A stretch of 62,162 nucleotides of DNA, taken from IMG/VR virus record IMGVR_UViG_3300031576_000512, positions 1-62,162 of that record; one strand, given 5' to 3'. Position 1 is the first letter of the stretch; each line of letters begins with the position of its first letter. The position numbers and the translations under genes were made by a program. This DNA comes from a virus. The notes beneath the pieces were generated by a model. It saw only the letters and a list, made by a program, of their open reading frames with translations. It searched no databases and had not been told where the DNA came from. Shown in pieces: positions 50,036 through 58,728 of the stretch.

Positions 50036-53000
50036 ATGCCCAGTATCATCACGGTGGGTCCGAATGTAAATGTGCCGGATGCTGCCGAGAACAAGACTGT
50101 CGCTCCAGCTACGACTCTCGGACCGGCCCCTGCTCAACGATCCATCGTGGCCGGCCCGAAGCCTGAACCAGTCACGATGCGCGCATTCGGTGATTCCAAT
50201 GCAACCAGGGAAGCCATCTACAGCAATGTGATGAAGGCAGCTCAGTCAATCCAACCCGTCTCCAACTCGCGCTACACGTTGTCTCTGCACAATCCTCAAT
50301 GGGCTGACAATCCAGAAGTCTCCATCATCGATCGCAAGAAAGCCATCTTGCGTGGCGAGACTCTGAATCGTCGCTTGCGTGGTCTCTGGCGGCTATCGGA
50401 CACCCAGGGCAACGTGCTTGGCGAGCGCACAGCAACTGTTGCTCACGTGCCTCGTATGACCAACCAGGGCACGTTTGTCGTCAACGGCTCAGAGTACACA
50501 CTCGGGCATCAGATGCGTCTGCGCCCTGGTGTTTTTACTCGTCGCAAGGAAAACGGCGAGCTAGAGAGCCACATCAATATCATGCCTGGTAAAGGTATGA
50601 GTCATCACTATTTCCTGGAGCCGGAGACTGGCGTCTTCAAGATCCGTGTCGGACAGTCTAACATGCCGCTCATCTCGGTCATGAAGGCAATGGGCGTCTC
50701 CGACAAAGAGATGTCTGCTGCCTGGGGCAGTGAACTGCATGGCATCAACATGCAGAAGGATGATCCACGTGCCATCGATAAGCTCTATGCTCGTCTCATC
50801 GGCAAGAAGGGTGATCCCCAGGCTTCAGCAGATCAGAAACGTGAGGCGGTCGCCAAGGCATTCAACGATATGGAGCTTGATCCAGAAGTCACCAAGCGAA
50901 CGCTGGGGCAGCCATTCCACAAATTGAGCAAAGAAGTCGCGCTGGCAACAACCAAGAAGCTCTTGGCTGTCAGTCGTGGTGAAGCAGATACGGACGATCG
51001 TGATGCGCTGGCCTTCCAGCATTTCATGGGTCCGGAGGACCTGTTCGCCGAGCGTATTGGTCGTGACAAGCGGGTCTTGAATGAACTGCTGTGGAAGGCA
51101 TCTACCCATGGCAATCTGGAGAAACTTCCGACGGGTGCCTTCACGCAGCATGTTCACGCTGCGCTATTAGATAGTGGCCTGGGTCAGTCTCTGGAAGAGA
51201 TCAATCCAGCTGACGTGTTCGATCAGCAGACTCGCGTGAGTCGGCTTGGTTATGGTGGCATCCCGTCCATCGATGCTGTTCCTGATGAGGCTCGCTCGGT
51301 CCAACCGAGTCATCTTGGCTACATCGACTTGCTACGCACACCGGAGTCATTCAAAGTCGGTGTCGATAGTCGTGTGAGCTTTGTGGCCAAGAAGGGCTCC
51401 GACGGTCGCATCTACACACCATTCACCGATGTCAAGACTGGGCAGATGGTCTATCGCAGCCCTCAAGACGTGGCCGACATGACTCTGGCCTTCCCGGGAG
51501 AGATGGAGAAGGGCAAGCCGTTGGTTGCGGCCATGGTTGGTAGCAAGACACGATACGTGCCACGCGATCAAGTCAACCTGATCATGCCTCATGCTGAGCA
51601 CTGGTTCAGCCCGATCAACAACATGGTGCCAATGAAATCCGCCGTGCAAGGCCAGCGAGCTTCCATGGCTTCTCGCTTCATCACCCAGGCACTGCCAGTC
51701 AAGGATGCGGAATCTCCGTTCGTCCGTGGTCAGGTGCCTGGCGCTGTGGGGCGTTCCTTCGAGGAACATTACGGACATCAGGTTGGTGCCGTCTTCGGCG
51801 AGAAGCAGGTTGGTCGTGTGGCGAAGGTTGGTCCTGATTCGATCTCTGTGAAGTATGCTGATGGTTCGACCAAGGAACATGAGCTCTACAACAACTTCCC
51901 TTACAACCGAAAGACCTACATCCACAACACACCTCTGGTGAAGGCTGGCGATCCTGTGCAACCTGGCCAACTTCTGGCTAAGTCGAACTACACCGACGAC
52001 AAGGGCCATGTCGCATTGGGTAAGAACCTGCGCGTGGCCTATGTTCCATTTCGTGGGCTAAACTACGAGGATGCCTACGTTATCTCACACTCGGCGGCTG
52101 AGAAGTTGTCATCCGAGCACATGTATCAACACAACCTGGAATGGGAAGAGAAGCACCGTAAGGGGCTCAACAGCTTCATCAGTATTTTCCCTGGTGCCTT
52201 CGAGAAGAAGCAACTCGTCGGCATGGACAGTGATGGTGTGATCAAACCAGGCACAGTCATCCGACCTGGCGATCCGGTTGTGCTGGCTGCTCGTGAACGC
52301 GAGTTGTCGCGCAAGCAAGTTCACGCTGCTCACAAGGGCAGCTTCGTCAATGATTCCATTACCTGGGATCATCATGCCGAGGGTGTCGTCACTGATGTTG
52401 AGAAGACAGAGAAGGGTGTTACTGTCGCGATCAAGAGTTTGAACAAGATGCAGGTCGGCGATAAGATGTCGGGTCGCTACGGTGACAAGGGCGTCGTGGC
52501 CGAAGTCATCTCCGATGATCAGATGCCACACGACGATCAAGGCCGACCGTTTGAAGTCCTGGCCAATCCGCTGGGTATTATCAGCCGGCGCAATCCGGCA
52601 CAGAAGGTTGAGGCTACTCTCGGTGCAATTGCTGAGAAGACTGGCAAGCATTACTCCGTTGACGACTTCTCGAACATCAACGACTTGAATGAGTACGCTA
52701 TCAGTGAACGGCAGAAGTATGGCGTCAACAACTACACCAGCATCAACGATCCAACAACCAACAAAAAGATCGATAACGTCTTTACTGGCAATCGCTTCTT
52801 CATGAAGCTGCACCACACGTCAGAGTCAAAGGGCCAGGGACGTGGCTTGGGTGGCTACACTGCCGAGGGCATGCCGGCCAAGGGTGGTGCTGAGGGCAGC
52901 AAGCGGATGGCCCTCATGGATGTCAACGCCATGCTATCACACGGCGCTCTGGAGACGCTTCGTGATGCCAAGCTGATCCGTGGGCAGAAGAATCAGGAAT

Positions 53001-54520
53001 ACTGGTCGAACTTCATGCAAGGCAATCGCCCACCAACGCCTCGCGTGCCAATCGTCTACGAGAAGTTCGTCAACCAGCTCAAGGCGTCTGGCATCAATGT
53101 GCAGCGCGAGGGAAGCCATACACACTTGATGGAGCTCACCAACAAGAACGTTGACGAGTTGGCCGGTGATCGTGAATTGCAGAATGTTGAGACTGTTGAT
53201 TGGAAGACTGGCTTGGCACCGATCAGGGGTGGTTTGTTTGATGAGAAGCTCACTGGCGGTCATAACGGCAACCGTTGGGCAAAGATCACCTTGCACGAGC
53301 CGATGCCCAACCCAGTGATGGAGGAACCGATCCGTCGTCTTCTCGGTCTTACCCAGGAAAAGTTCAATGGCGTCATTGCCGGTACTGAGGAACTAGGTGG
53401 TAAGACTGGCTCAGGTGCTATACAAGCTGCTCTTGCCTCAGTCAATCTGGACAAGTCAATCCAACAAGCACAGGCCGACATCGCCTCTGGCAAGAAGACG
53501 TTGCGCGACAACGCAGTGCGAAAACTACAGTACCTCAAGTCAGCCAAGATGAAGGGCATCCATCCCAAGGACTGGATGCTGGATTCTGTGCCAGTGCTAC
53601 CACCCATGTTCCGTCCCATCTCGGTCATGCAACAAACTGGTGGTCGTCTCATCACCGATGCTAACTATCTGTACAAGGAGCTGTTCGACGCCAATAACGC
53701 TTTGAAGAAGGTGTCTGGCATCTCCGAGGACATCGGTGACGAACGACTCAACTTGTACAACGCCTTCAAGGGTGTCACTGGTCTTGGCGATCCAGTGCAT
53801 CCGAAGAATCAGGACAAGAAGATCAAAGGCTTCTTGCAGCATGTCTTCGGCGGTAGCCCGAAGTTCGGTACTGTTCAGCAGAAGCTGATTGGCACCACGG
53901 TTGATTTGGTGGGTCGTGCCGTGGTTGTGCCGAACCCCGACTTGAACATGGATGAAGTGGGTCTCCCGGAAGCTCGCGCCTGGGAAATCTATACTCCATT
54001 CATCACTCGTCGTTTAGTCAAGAAAGGTGTGCCTCGGGTACAGGCGCTGGAATACATCAATAACAAGCACGATGTCGCCAAGAAGGCAATGCTTGAAGAG
54101 ATCAACGAACGGCCGGTCATCGTGACTCGTGCTCCGACCCTCCATCGCTATGGTCTCATGGCATTCTGGCCAAAGCTGACGAAGGGCGAGACACTGCAGA
54201 TCAGCCCGATTGTAGTTGGTGGTTTCGGTATGGACTTCGACGGCGATGCCTCAAACTACCACGTCCCCGCTTCCGATGAAGCTCGTGATGAGGTGGTGGA
54301 CAAGTTGATGCCAAGTAAAAATTTACTGAGCACTCAGAAGTTCCAGGCCCACTATCTCCCTCGACAGGAATACGTAGGAGGACTTTGGAATGCGACAAAT
54401 CGGGTAGACTCAAAGAAACAACCTCGCGTATTTGCAACCAAGCAGGATGCCTTGCGGGCTTTCCATAAGGGCGAGATCGACCCGGACCACCCGGTTCACA
54501 TCGTACATGCGGAGAGATGA
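50036..54520 (+). CDS. RNA polymerase beta / beta-prime N-terminal fusion (1494 aa)
   Basis: ATG 50036 follows GGAGG. Beta motifs: GLNYEDA (674-680), VGDKMSGRYGDKG with Lys810 and Lys818 (catalytic-site lysines), NPLGIISRRNPAQ, and a beta C-terminal clamp near 930-1030. The same chain continues into beta-prime: VLPPMFRPISVMQQTGGR, VDLVGRAVVVPN, RAPTLHR (1365-1371) and DFDGD with all three metal-binding Asp (1400, 1402, 1404), then YLPRQEYVGGLWN. The beta-prime N-terminal Cys4 zinc finger is absent. The chain ends about 90 residues past the metal site, and the rest is encoded at 56311. No alpha, omega or sigma gene is seen nearby. Confidence 0.93.
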   Translation: MPSIITVGPNVNVPDAAENKTVAPATTLGPAPAQRSIVAGPKPEPVTMRAFGDSNATREAIYSNVMKAAQSIQPVSNSRYTLSLHNPQWADNPEVSIIDRKKAILRGETLNRRLRGLWRLSDTQGNVLGERTATVAHVPRMTNQGTFVVNGSEYTLGHQMRLRPGVFTRRKENGELESHINIMPGKGMSHHYFLEPETGVFKIRVGQSNMPLISVMKAMGVSDKEMSAAWGSELHGINMQKDDPRAIDKLYARLIGKKGDPQASADQKREAVAKAFNDMELDPEVTKRTLGQPFHKLSKEVALATTKKLLAVSRGEADTDDRDALAFQHFMGPEDLFAERIGRDKRVLNELLWKASTHGNLEKLPTGAFTQHVHAALLDSGLGQSLEEINPADVFDQQTRVSRLGYGGIPSIDAVPDEARSVQPSHLGYIDLLRTPESFKVGVDSRVSFVAKKGSDGRIYTPFTDVKTGQMVYRSPQDVADMTLAFPGEMEKGKPLVAAMVGSKTRYVPRDQVNLIMPHAEHWFSPINNMVPMKSAVQGQRASMASRFITQALPVKDAESPFVRGQVPGAVGRSFEEHYGHQVGAVFGEKQVGRVAKVGPDSISVKYADGSTKEHELYNNFPYNRKTYIHNTPLVKAGDPVQPGQLLAKSNYTDDKGHVALGKNLRVAYVPFRGLNYEDAYVISHSAAEKLSSEHMYQHNLEWEEKHRKGLNSFISIFPGAFEKKQLVGMDSDGVIKPGTVIRPGDPVVLAARERELSRKQVHAAHKGSFVNDSITWDHHAEGVVTDVEKTEKGVTVAIKSLNKMQVGDKMSGRYGDKGVVAEVISDDQMPHDDQGRPFEVLANPLGIISRRNPAQKVEATLGAIAEKTGKHYSVDDFSNINDLNEYAISERQKYGVNNYTSINDPTTNKKIDNVFTGNRFFMKLHHTSESKGQGRGLGGYTAEGMPAKGGAEGSKRMALMDVNAMLSHGALETLRDAKLIRGQKNQEYWSNFMQGNRPPTPRVPIVYEKFVNQLKASGINVQREGSHTHLMELTNKNVDELAGDRELQNVETVDWKTGLAPIRGGLFDEKLTGGHNGNRWAKITLHEPMPNPVMEEPIRRLLGLTQEKFNGVIAGTEELGGKTGSGAIQAALASVNLDKSIQQAQADIASGKKTLRDNAVRKLQYLKSAKMKGIHPKDWMLDSVPVLPPMFRPISVMQQTGGRLITDANYLYKELFDANNALKKVSGISEDIGDERLNLYNAFKGVTGLGDPVHPKNQDKKIKGFLQHVFGGSPKFGTVQQKLIGTTVDLVGRAVVVPNPDLNMDEVGLPEARAWEIYTPFITRRLVKKGVPRVQALEYINNKHDVAKKAMLEEINERPVIVTRAPTLHRYGLMAFWPKLTKGETLQISPIVVGGFGMDFDGDASNYHVPASDEARDEVVDKLMPSKNLLSTQKFQAHYLPRQEYVGGLWNATNRVDSKKQPRVFATKQDALRAFHKGEIDPDHPVHIVHAER

Positions 54521-54521
54521 T

Positions 54522-55109
54522 ATGGGACTCAACCATCACCTGCTGGAACTGGCCAAAGCCCGCATCAAGCGTGGCTTCGTTGAGCAGACTCCGCCTTACA
54601 TGCCCGCCGGTCAACCACCGTCTCGTGGACCGATGGGGCCTGCTGGTGATGCTGCTCGTGCTGTTGGTAGGGCTGCTCAGAGTGTCGGCAGAGCAGTAAA
54701 GAGTCCAGCTACCACTGCTGGGCGTGGTGTGGATGCCCTGGGTCGAACGGCTCTTCGTCATCCGATTTTGAGTGCTGGAGTGCCGTTGGCAGGTTATGGT
54801 GCTTACAAGTTGCACGAAGGAATGAATCAGCCCGAGTCTGAGACCAAGCAGGCTGATATGCCAGCGACACCAATGTCACAACCGACAGGTGGCTTGCCAG
54901 TACCGGGTACTCCTCCTCCGACCAACGCAGCAGCAGTACCGCCAGCACAGACTACTAATTTCGGCAGCATCTCGTCACCACCTGTACAGCAGACCGATCA
55001 GGCGCAACCAATGGTCACAACGAGTCAAGGTGCTGCGAATATGCCAAAGCAACCAGTACAAGGAGCCCAGCAACGTGCTCCAGGGCTCGTAAAACCATCT
55101 GGCCAGTGA
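54522..55109 (+). CDS. Pro/Ala-rich virion-like protein between polymerase genes (195 aa)
   Basis: GGAGAG precedes ATG 54522. N-terminal amphipathic helix (HHLLELAKARIKRG), a basic Ala/Gly segment and a membrane-like stretch (LSAGVPLAGYGAYKL). ESETKQADMP (K-x-A motif) and a Pro/Gln-rich tail follow. Its location between the two polymerase genes suggests co-packaging, but no sequence link to RNA polymerase is seen. Confidence 0.65.
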   Translation: MGLNHHLLELAKARIKRGFVEQTPPYMPAGQPPSRGPMGPAGDAARAVGRAAQSVGRAVKSPATTAGRGVDALGRTALRHPILSAGVPLAGYGAYKLHEGMNQPESETKQADMPATPMSQPTGGLPVPGTPPPTNAAAVPPAQTTNFGSISSPPVQQTDQAQPMVTTSQGAANMPKQPVQGAQQRAPGLVKPSGQ

Positions 55110-55130
55110 TAGAATCAAGGTGACCCTTGA
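55107..55130 (+). promoter_or_regulatory. Extended -10 promoter and leader hairpin
   Basis: TGATAGAAT (55107-55115, overlapping the previous stop codon) then TCAAGG-TGAC-CCTTGA, upstream of the gene at 55147. Confidence 0.5.
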
Positions 55131-55146
55131 TAACGAGGAAGTAAAA

Positions 55147-55986
55147 ATGAACGGACTCAACTCCACGCTCTTGAACGCTGCTGTCAACAGTCTTCGGACC
55201 AATTATGGTTCGTCAAAGCTAGCCTTCGTCCCATCGGATGCCGCTGCTGGCGGTGGCGCCCCGCCTCCTGGGGGAGACCCCGCTGCTGGCGGTGGTGCCC
55301 CGCCTCCACCTCCTGGTGGCGATCCAATGGCTGGTGGCGGTGCCCCTCCTCCGCCTGATGCTGGTGGTGGCGCCATGCCTCCACCTCCGCCTGATCCCAG
55401 CATGATGGTCGGTGGTGCTGGTATGGCCGATCCGGCATCCATTGCCGGTCAGGTTGCCCAAGGTGTGCAGCAAGGTATGCAGGCGTCTGGTCTTCAAGGC
55501 AACAAGGGTGTCGGTCCCAATGGTAAGCCTGCCGTCAAGCCTGACATCAACACCATCGCTACTGACGTGTTTCAGTTGAAGAAGATGCTCTTTGCGATCA
55601 TGCGTCATGCCAACATCGAATTGCCTCCAGATGTGCTCGACGGCCCGAACCGTGATCCGCAAACCGGTGCGCCGGCTGAGAGCCCAACAGGCGGTTCTGA
55701 TGTGCAGCCCGGTGCCTCGATGATGGGGCAGAGCTCTATCAAACCAATCGAGGCAATGCAAGGTGCCTTTCCAATGGGCGGCGCCATGGGTGGCGGCGGC
55801 GCTCCTGGTGGCGCTCCAGGCGGTGGTGGAGCAATGGGTGGCATGGGCGCTGGCCGTATGAAGATTTCCAGCGATGTCTTCACCAAAACGGTTGGTAGGG
55901 AGATCCTTCCTGAAGTCACCGGTGAGCAGATCCTATCCAAGGCTGCTGCTGTCGCCATGATGTGTCGCCGTCGTCAAGCAGGATAA
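55147..55986 (+). CDS. Gly/Pro-rich virion-like protein (279 aa)
   Basis: ATG 55147. N-terminal helix (STLLNAAVNSLRTNYGSSKLA), then GGGAPPP repeats (about 33-105), a short folded segment (about 140-175), a second Gly-rich block and a C-terminal helix with CC-type residues (MMCRRRQAG). Probably structural. Confidence 0.65.
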   Translation: MNGLNSTLLNAAVNSLRTNYGSSKLAFVPSDAAAGGGAPPPGGDPAAGGGAPPPPPGGDPMAGGGAPPPPDAGGGAMPPPPPDPSMMVGGAGMADPASIAGQVAQGVQQGMQASGLQGNKGVGPNGKPAVKPDINTIATDVFQLKKMLFAIMRHANIELPPDVLDGPNRDPQTGAPAESPTGGSDVQPGASMMGQSSIKPIEAMQGAFPMGGAMGGGGAPGGAPGGGGAMGGMGAGRMKISSDVFTKTVGREILPEVTGEQILSKAAAVAMMCRRRQAG

Positions 55987-55989
55987 CCG

Positions 55990-56241
55990 ATGATCCTTCA
56001 ACTGCACGATAAGCTCCAGAAGCCGTTGGTCATACGGGCCACACGGCTTCTGGTCACTTTCGAGGATGGCACCCCGGTGGCTCTCATCCAGGAAGTCGTC
56101 CCGGGGCATGTCCGTGTCTTTCGAGCTGGCGATGGTGACTTCAACGAACGGCTTCGACAGACCGGGATCGAGCAGACCGTCATCGTCGACAAGCTCAAGC
56201 CTGCCAAACCAGTCGAGCAGCCAAGCCGCTTAATCTACTAA
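55990..56241 (+). CDS. Unknown small beta-rich protein (83 aa)
   Basis: Three bases after the previous stop. LLVTFEDGTPVALIQEV and VRVFRAGDGDF suggest a small beta-barrel or SH3-like fold. Sits just upstream of the beta-prime C-terminal gene. Function unknown. Confidence 0.6.
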   Translation: MILQLHDKLQKPLVIRATRLLVTFEDGTPVALIQEVVPGHVRVFRAGDGDFNERLRQTGIEQTVIVDKLKPAKPVEQPSRLIY

Positions 56242-56257
56242 TCAAGCAACGACACTG

Positions 56258-56263
56258 TAGAAT
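56258..56263 (+). promoter_or_regulatory. -10 element TAGAAT
   Basis: CTGTAGAAT lies about 50 bp before the beta-prime C-terminal gene, with no clear -35. It suggests independent transcription of this subunit. Confidence 0.4.
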
Positions 56264-56310
56264 GAGGATGGGTGCGAGAGGCATGCCCGTCTTCGATCTT
56301 TCTTTTAGGT

Positions 56311-58206
56311 ATGGAAGCCATGCTCCACACAACTGCCGGTCAACTTGCCATCAACGAACTTCTTCCGGATGAGCTGCGCGACCATAAGCGCATCCTCGAC
56401 AAGAAGGGCATTCAGCAGCTCCTCCAGACTGTTGCCGAGAAGCACCCGGACAAGTACCGTGACATTGCTCACGGCCTTTCTAAGATCGGCTACCAGTCGG
56501 CTTATTACACAGGCGGCCACAGTTTCGACCATGTGCATCTGCGGCCGTCAGTTGCAGGTTTGAAGATGCGCGAAGAGATCATGCGGAAGGTCGATCAGAT
56601 CTACGCTGATCCGAATTTGGATGACAAGGCCAAAGAACACAAAGTGGTGGAGGAGACGCTCAAGTACACCAAGCCGATGGAAGATGCAATCTTCAAGGAA
56701 AGCACAGCCGAGAATAATCCTTTAGCACACCAGGTCATCTCAGGTGCTCGTGGCAGTCCATCGAACCTCAAGTCGCTGCGTGGTTCAGATCTGCTCTATG
56801 TCGATCACAAGGAAAACCCAATTCCGGTCCCGATCCTGCGCAGTTACTCCGAAGGGCTTCGTCCGGTTGAATACTATGCCGGCACCTTTGGTGCTCGGAA
56901 GGGTGTCATGGACACCAAGTTTGCCACTCAGGATGCCGGTGCGCTATCGAAGCAATTCAATCAGGTTGCTCATCGCCTCATCGTCACTAAACACGATCAC
57001 GACGATCCCACCAAGCATGCTAATCAGGGCCTGCCGGTCAACCTTGATGATCCTGATAATGAAGGTGCTCTGCTGGCTTTTCCGATTGGCGGGTATCCTC
57101 GCAACACCATCCTGCGGCCGAAGATTATTTCGCATTTGAACAGCCTTGGCGTCAAACGGATTGTTGTCCGCAGTCCAATCACTACTGGCCCGATGGATGG
57201 TGGTCTGTACGGTCGTGATGTTGGCGTGCGTGAGCGTGGCGGCATCTCACCACAGGGAGACAACATTGGTATCGCAGCTGCTCAGGCTCTTTCCGAGCCT
57301 CTGGCTCAGGCTCAGCTTAGCTCGAAGCACTCTGGTGGTGTTGTCGGCGCAGCTAAGGGTGTCAGTGGCTTCAAGCTCATCAATCAGTTGACTCAGGTGC
57401 CCAAGACATTCAAAGGTGGGGCGGCTCATGCTCAGCTCGATGGCCGGGTAGGCGACATTGAGGATGCACCACAAGGCGGTCACTACATCGCAATTGGTGG
57501 CCAACGGCATTACGTTGGCACTGACTATGACCCTCTGGTTAAACGTGGTGATGAAGTTGAGGCTGGCGATGTGATCTCCGATGGCATCCCTAACCCAGCG
57601 GAGATTGTTCGACATAAAGGCATCGGCGAAGGCCGCCGGTACTTCGTGAACTCGTTCCGTCAAGCCTACAAGGATTCGGGCTTGCCACATCATCGTCGCA
57701 ACATTGAGATCATGGCACGTGGGCTTATCGATCACGTCAAATTGACTGAGGAACATGGTCAGTACGTCCCGGGCGATGTTGTTCCTTACAATCGTCTGGA
57801 GCACACATATCAGCCACGCGACGGACATCAAGTCATGGAACCCAAGCGTGCGGTAGGTATGTACTTGGAGAAGCCGGTACTGCATTATTCAATCGGCACC
57901 AGGATTCGGCCCAGCACATTGAACGATTTGAACGAGTTTGGTGTCAATAAAGTTGCCGTTCACAAAGACCCGCCTCCTTTCGAGCCAGAGATGATCCGTG
58001 GAATGGAGAACCTCAGTCACGACCCGGACTGGATGGTTAGATTCCTGGGCTCCTACCAGGAGAAGAATCTTTTGCGGGGCGTGCATCGTGGTGCGGTCAG
58101 TGATGAGAAGGGCACCAGTTATGTGCCGGCCCTGGCACATGCCGTTGACTTTGGCAAGGTTGGCCCAGTCAAGCCATGGAAGCCAAGCTCCATCTTCAAG
58201 ACTTGA
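56311..58206 (+). CDS. RNA polymerase beta-prime C-terminal subunit (631 aa)
   Basis: ATG 56311 opens with TTAGQLAINELLP, matching the beta-prime region right after the other chain's end. It continues with ISGARGSPSNLKSLRG (143-158), the bridge-helix segment GARKGVMDTKFATQDAG (from 194), and the trigger-loop segment LSSKHSGG with the catalytic His340 conserved. The Arg two to three residues before it in bacterial enzymes is Ser. The second beta-prime zinc site (four Cys in bacteria) is lost: SPITTGPMDGGLYGRDV has none. With the protein at 50036 it would rebuild a complete catalytic core. Confidence 0.92.
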   Translation: MEAMLHTTAGQLAINELLPDELRDHKRILDKKGIQQLLQTVAEKHPDKYRDIAHGLSKIGYQSAYYTGGHSFDHVHLRPSVAGLKMREEIMRKVDQIYADPNLDDKAKEHKVVEETLKYTKPMEDAIFKESTAENNPLAHQVISGARGSPSNLKSLRGSDLLYVDHKENPIPVPILRSYSEGLRPVEYYAGTFGARKGVMDTKFATQDAGALSKQFNQVAHRLIVTKHDHDDPTKHANQGLPVNLDDPDNEGALLAFPIGGYPRNTILRPKIISHLNSLGVKRIVVRSPITTGPMDGGLYGRDVGVRERGGISPQGDNIGIAAAQALSEPLAQAQLSSKHSGGVVGAAKGVSGFKLINQLTQVPKTFKGGAAHAQLDGRVGDIEDAPQGGHYIAIGGQRHYVGTDYDPLVKRGDEVEAGDVISDGIPNPAEIVRHKGIGEGRRYFVNSFRQAYKDSGLPHHRRNIEIMARGLIDHVKLTEEHGQYVPGDVVPYNRLEHTYQPRDGHQVMEPKRAVGMYLEKPVLHYSIGTRIRPSTLNDLNEFGVNKVAVHKDPPPFEPEMIRGMENLSHDPDWMVRFLGSYQEKNLLRGVHRGAVSDEKGTSYVPALAHAVDFGKVGPVKPWKPSSIFKT

Positions 58207-58216
58207 GAGGTACTTC

Positions 58217-58546
58217 ATGCTCCTCATCGTGATAGCGATTGCGGCTGCAGCTCTTGCGTTCTTCGGGGCGTATCTGAGTTATTGCAAGTCTGAGTCGTCA
58301 GCTTTCCTCTTCTTTATGTCGCTGACGTCGTTGGCGATGGGGCTCTTATGGGCAATCCTCGTGCGGCAGCTTTCTGGTAACAAGAGCGCTATCATGGCGG
58401 CCAGCCTCATCTGGGACATTGCCGTCGTTGTCATCTACGGCGTCTTCCCTTTATTCTTGAGTTATCGACCGAATGGATGGTTGGTTGCAGGATTTGTCTT
58501 TGGACTGCTCAGTATCACATGTCTCCAGTTCGGTGTCGAAAGGTAG
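58217..58546 (+). CDS. Four-helix small membrane protein (109 aa)
   Basis: GAGAGG precedes ATG 58217. Four predicted transmembrane helices over 109 residues recall small multidrug-resistance/EamA-like proteins in size and topology, without a diagnostic motif. Ends in TAG. Confidence 0.55.
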   Translation: MLLIVIAIAAAALAFFGAYLSYCKSESSAFLFFMSLTSLAMGLLWAILVRQLSGNKSAIMAASLIWDIAVVVIYGVFPLFLSYRPNGWLVAGFVFGLLSITCLQFGVER

Positions 58547-58553
58547 TTTGGTG

Positions 58554-58582
58554 TTGACAGACGTATATCATGACTTCACAAT
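58554..58582 (+). promoter_or_regulatory. Sigma70 promoter with consensus -35
   Basis: TTGACA (58554-58559), a 17-bp spacer and CACAAT (58577-58582). The predicted start lies only about 20 bp before a strong terminator, implying a short RNA or an attenuator for the tRNA region. Confidence 0.45.
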
Positions 58583-58608
58583 CAAGTTGGTTCTTGGTTT
58601 CTGGTTCT

Positions 58609-58658
58609 GCCTGGCTGATGGGAATGGAATGCGAGCACCCATCATCCAGGCATTTTTC
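58609..58658 (+). terminator. Rho-independent terminator
   Basis: GCCTGG-C-TGATGGG pairs with CCCATCA-T-CCAGGC (58609-58651), followed by ATTTTTCC. Confidence 0.8.
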
Positions 58659-58681
58659 CTCTAAAATTCTCTATGGAACGT

Positions 58682-58697
58682 GTCATTATTAAACGGC
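58682..58697 (+). repeat. Recurrent intergenic motif GTCAYTATTRAAYGRC, copy 3
   Basis: GTCATTATTAAACGGC, 32 bp upstream of the interrupted tRNA-like gene. Confidence 0.45.
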
Positions 58698-58728
58698 CGC
58701 ATTATTCGCCAGAATGGCGAAATTTGTA

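Noticed and set aside
54314-54327. AGTAAA-AA-TTTACT inside the polymerase gene as a promoter
   Set aside because: It matches the leader palindrome but encodes conserved residues (SKNLL) and no gene starts nearby; probably coincidence.
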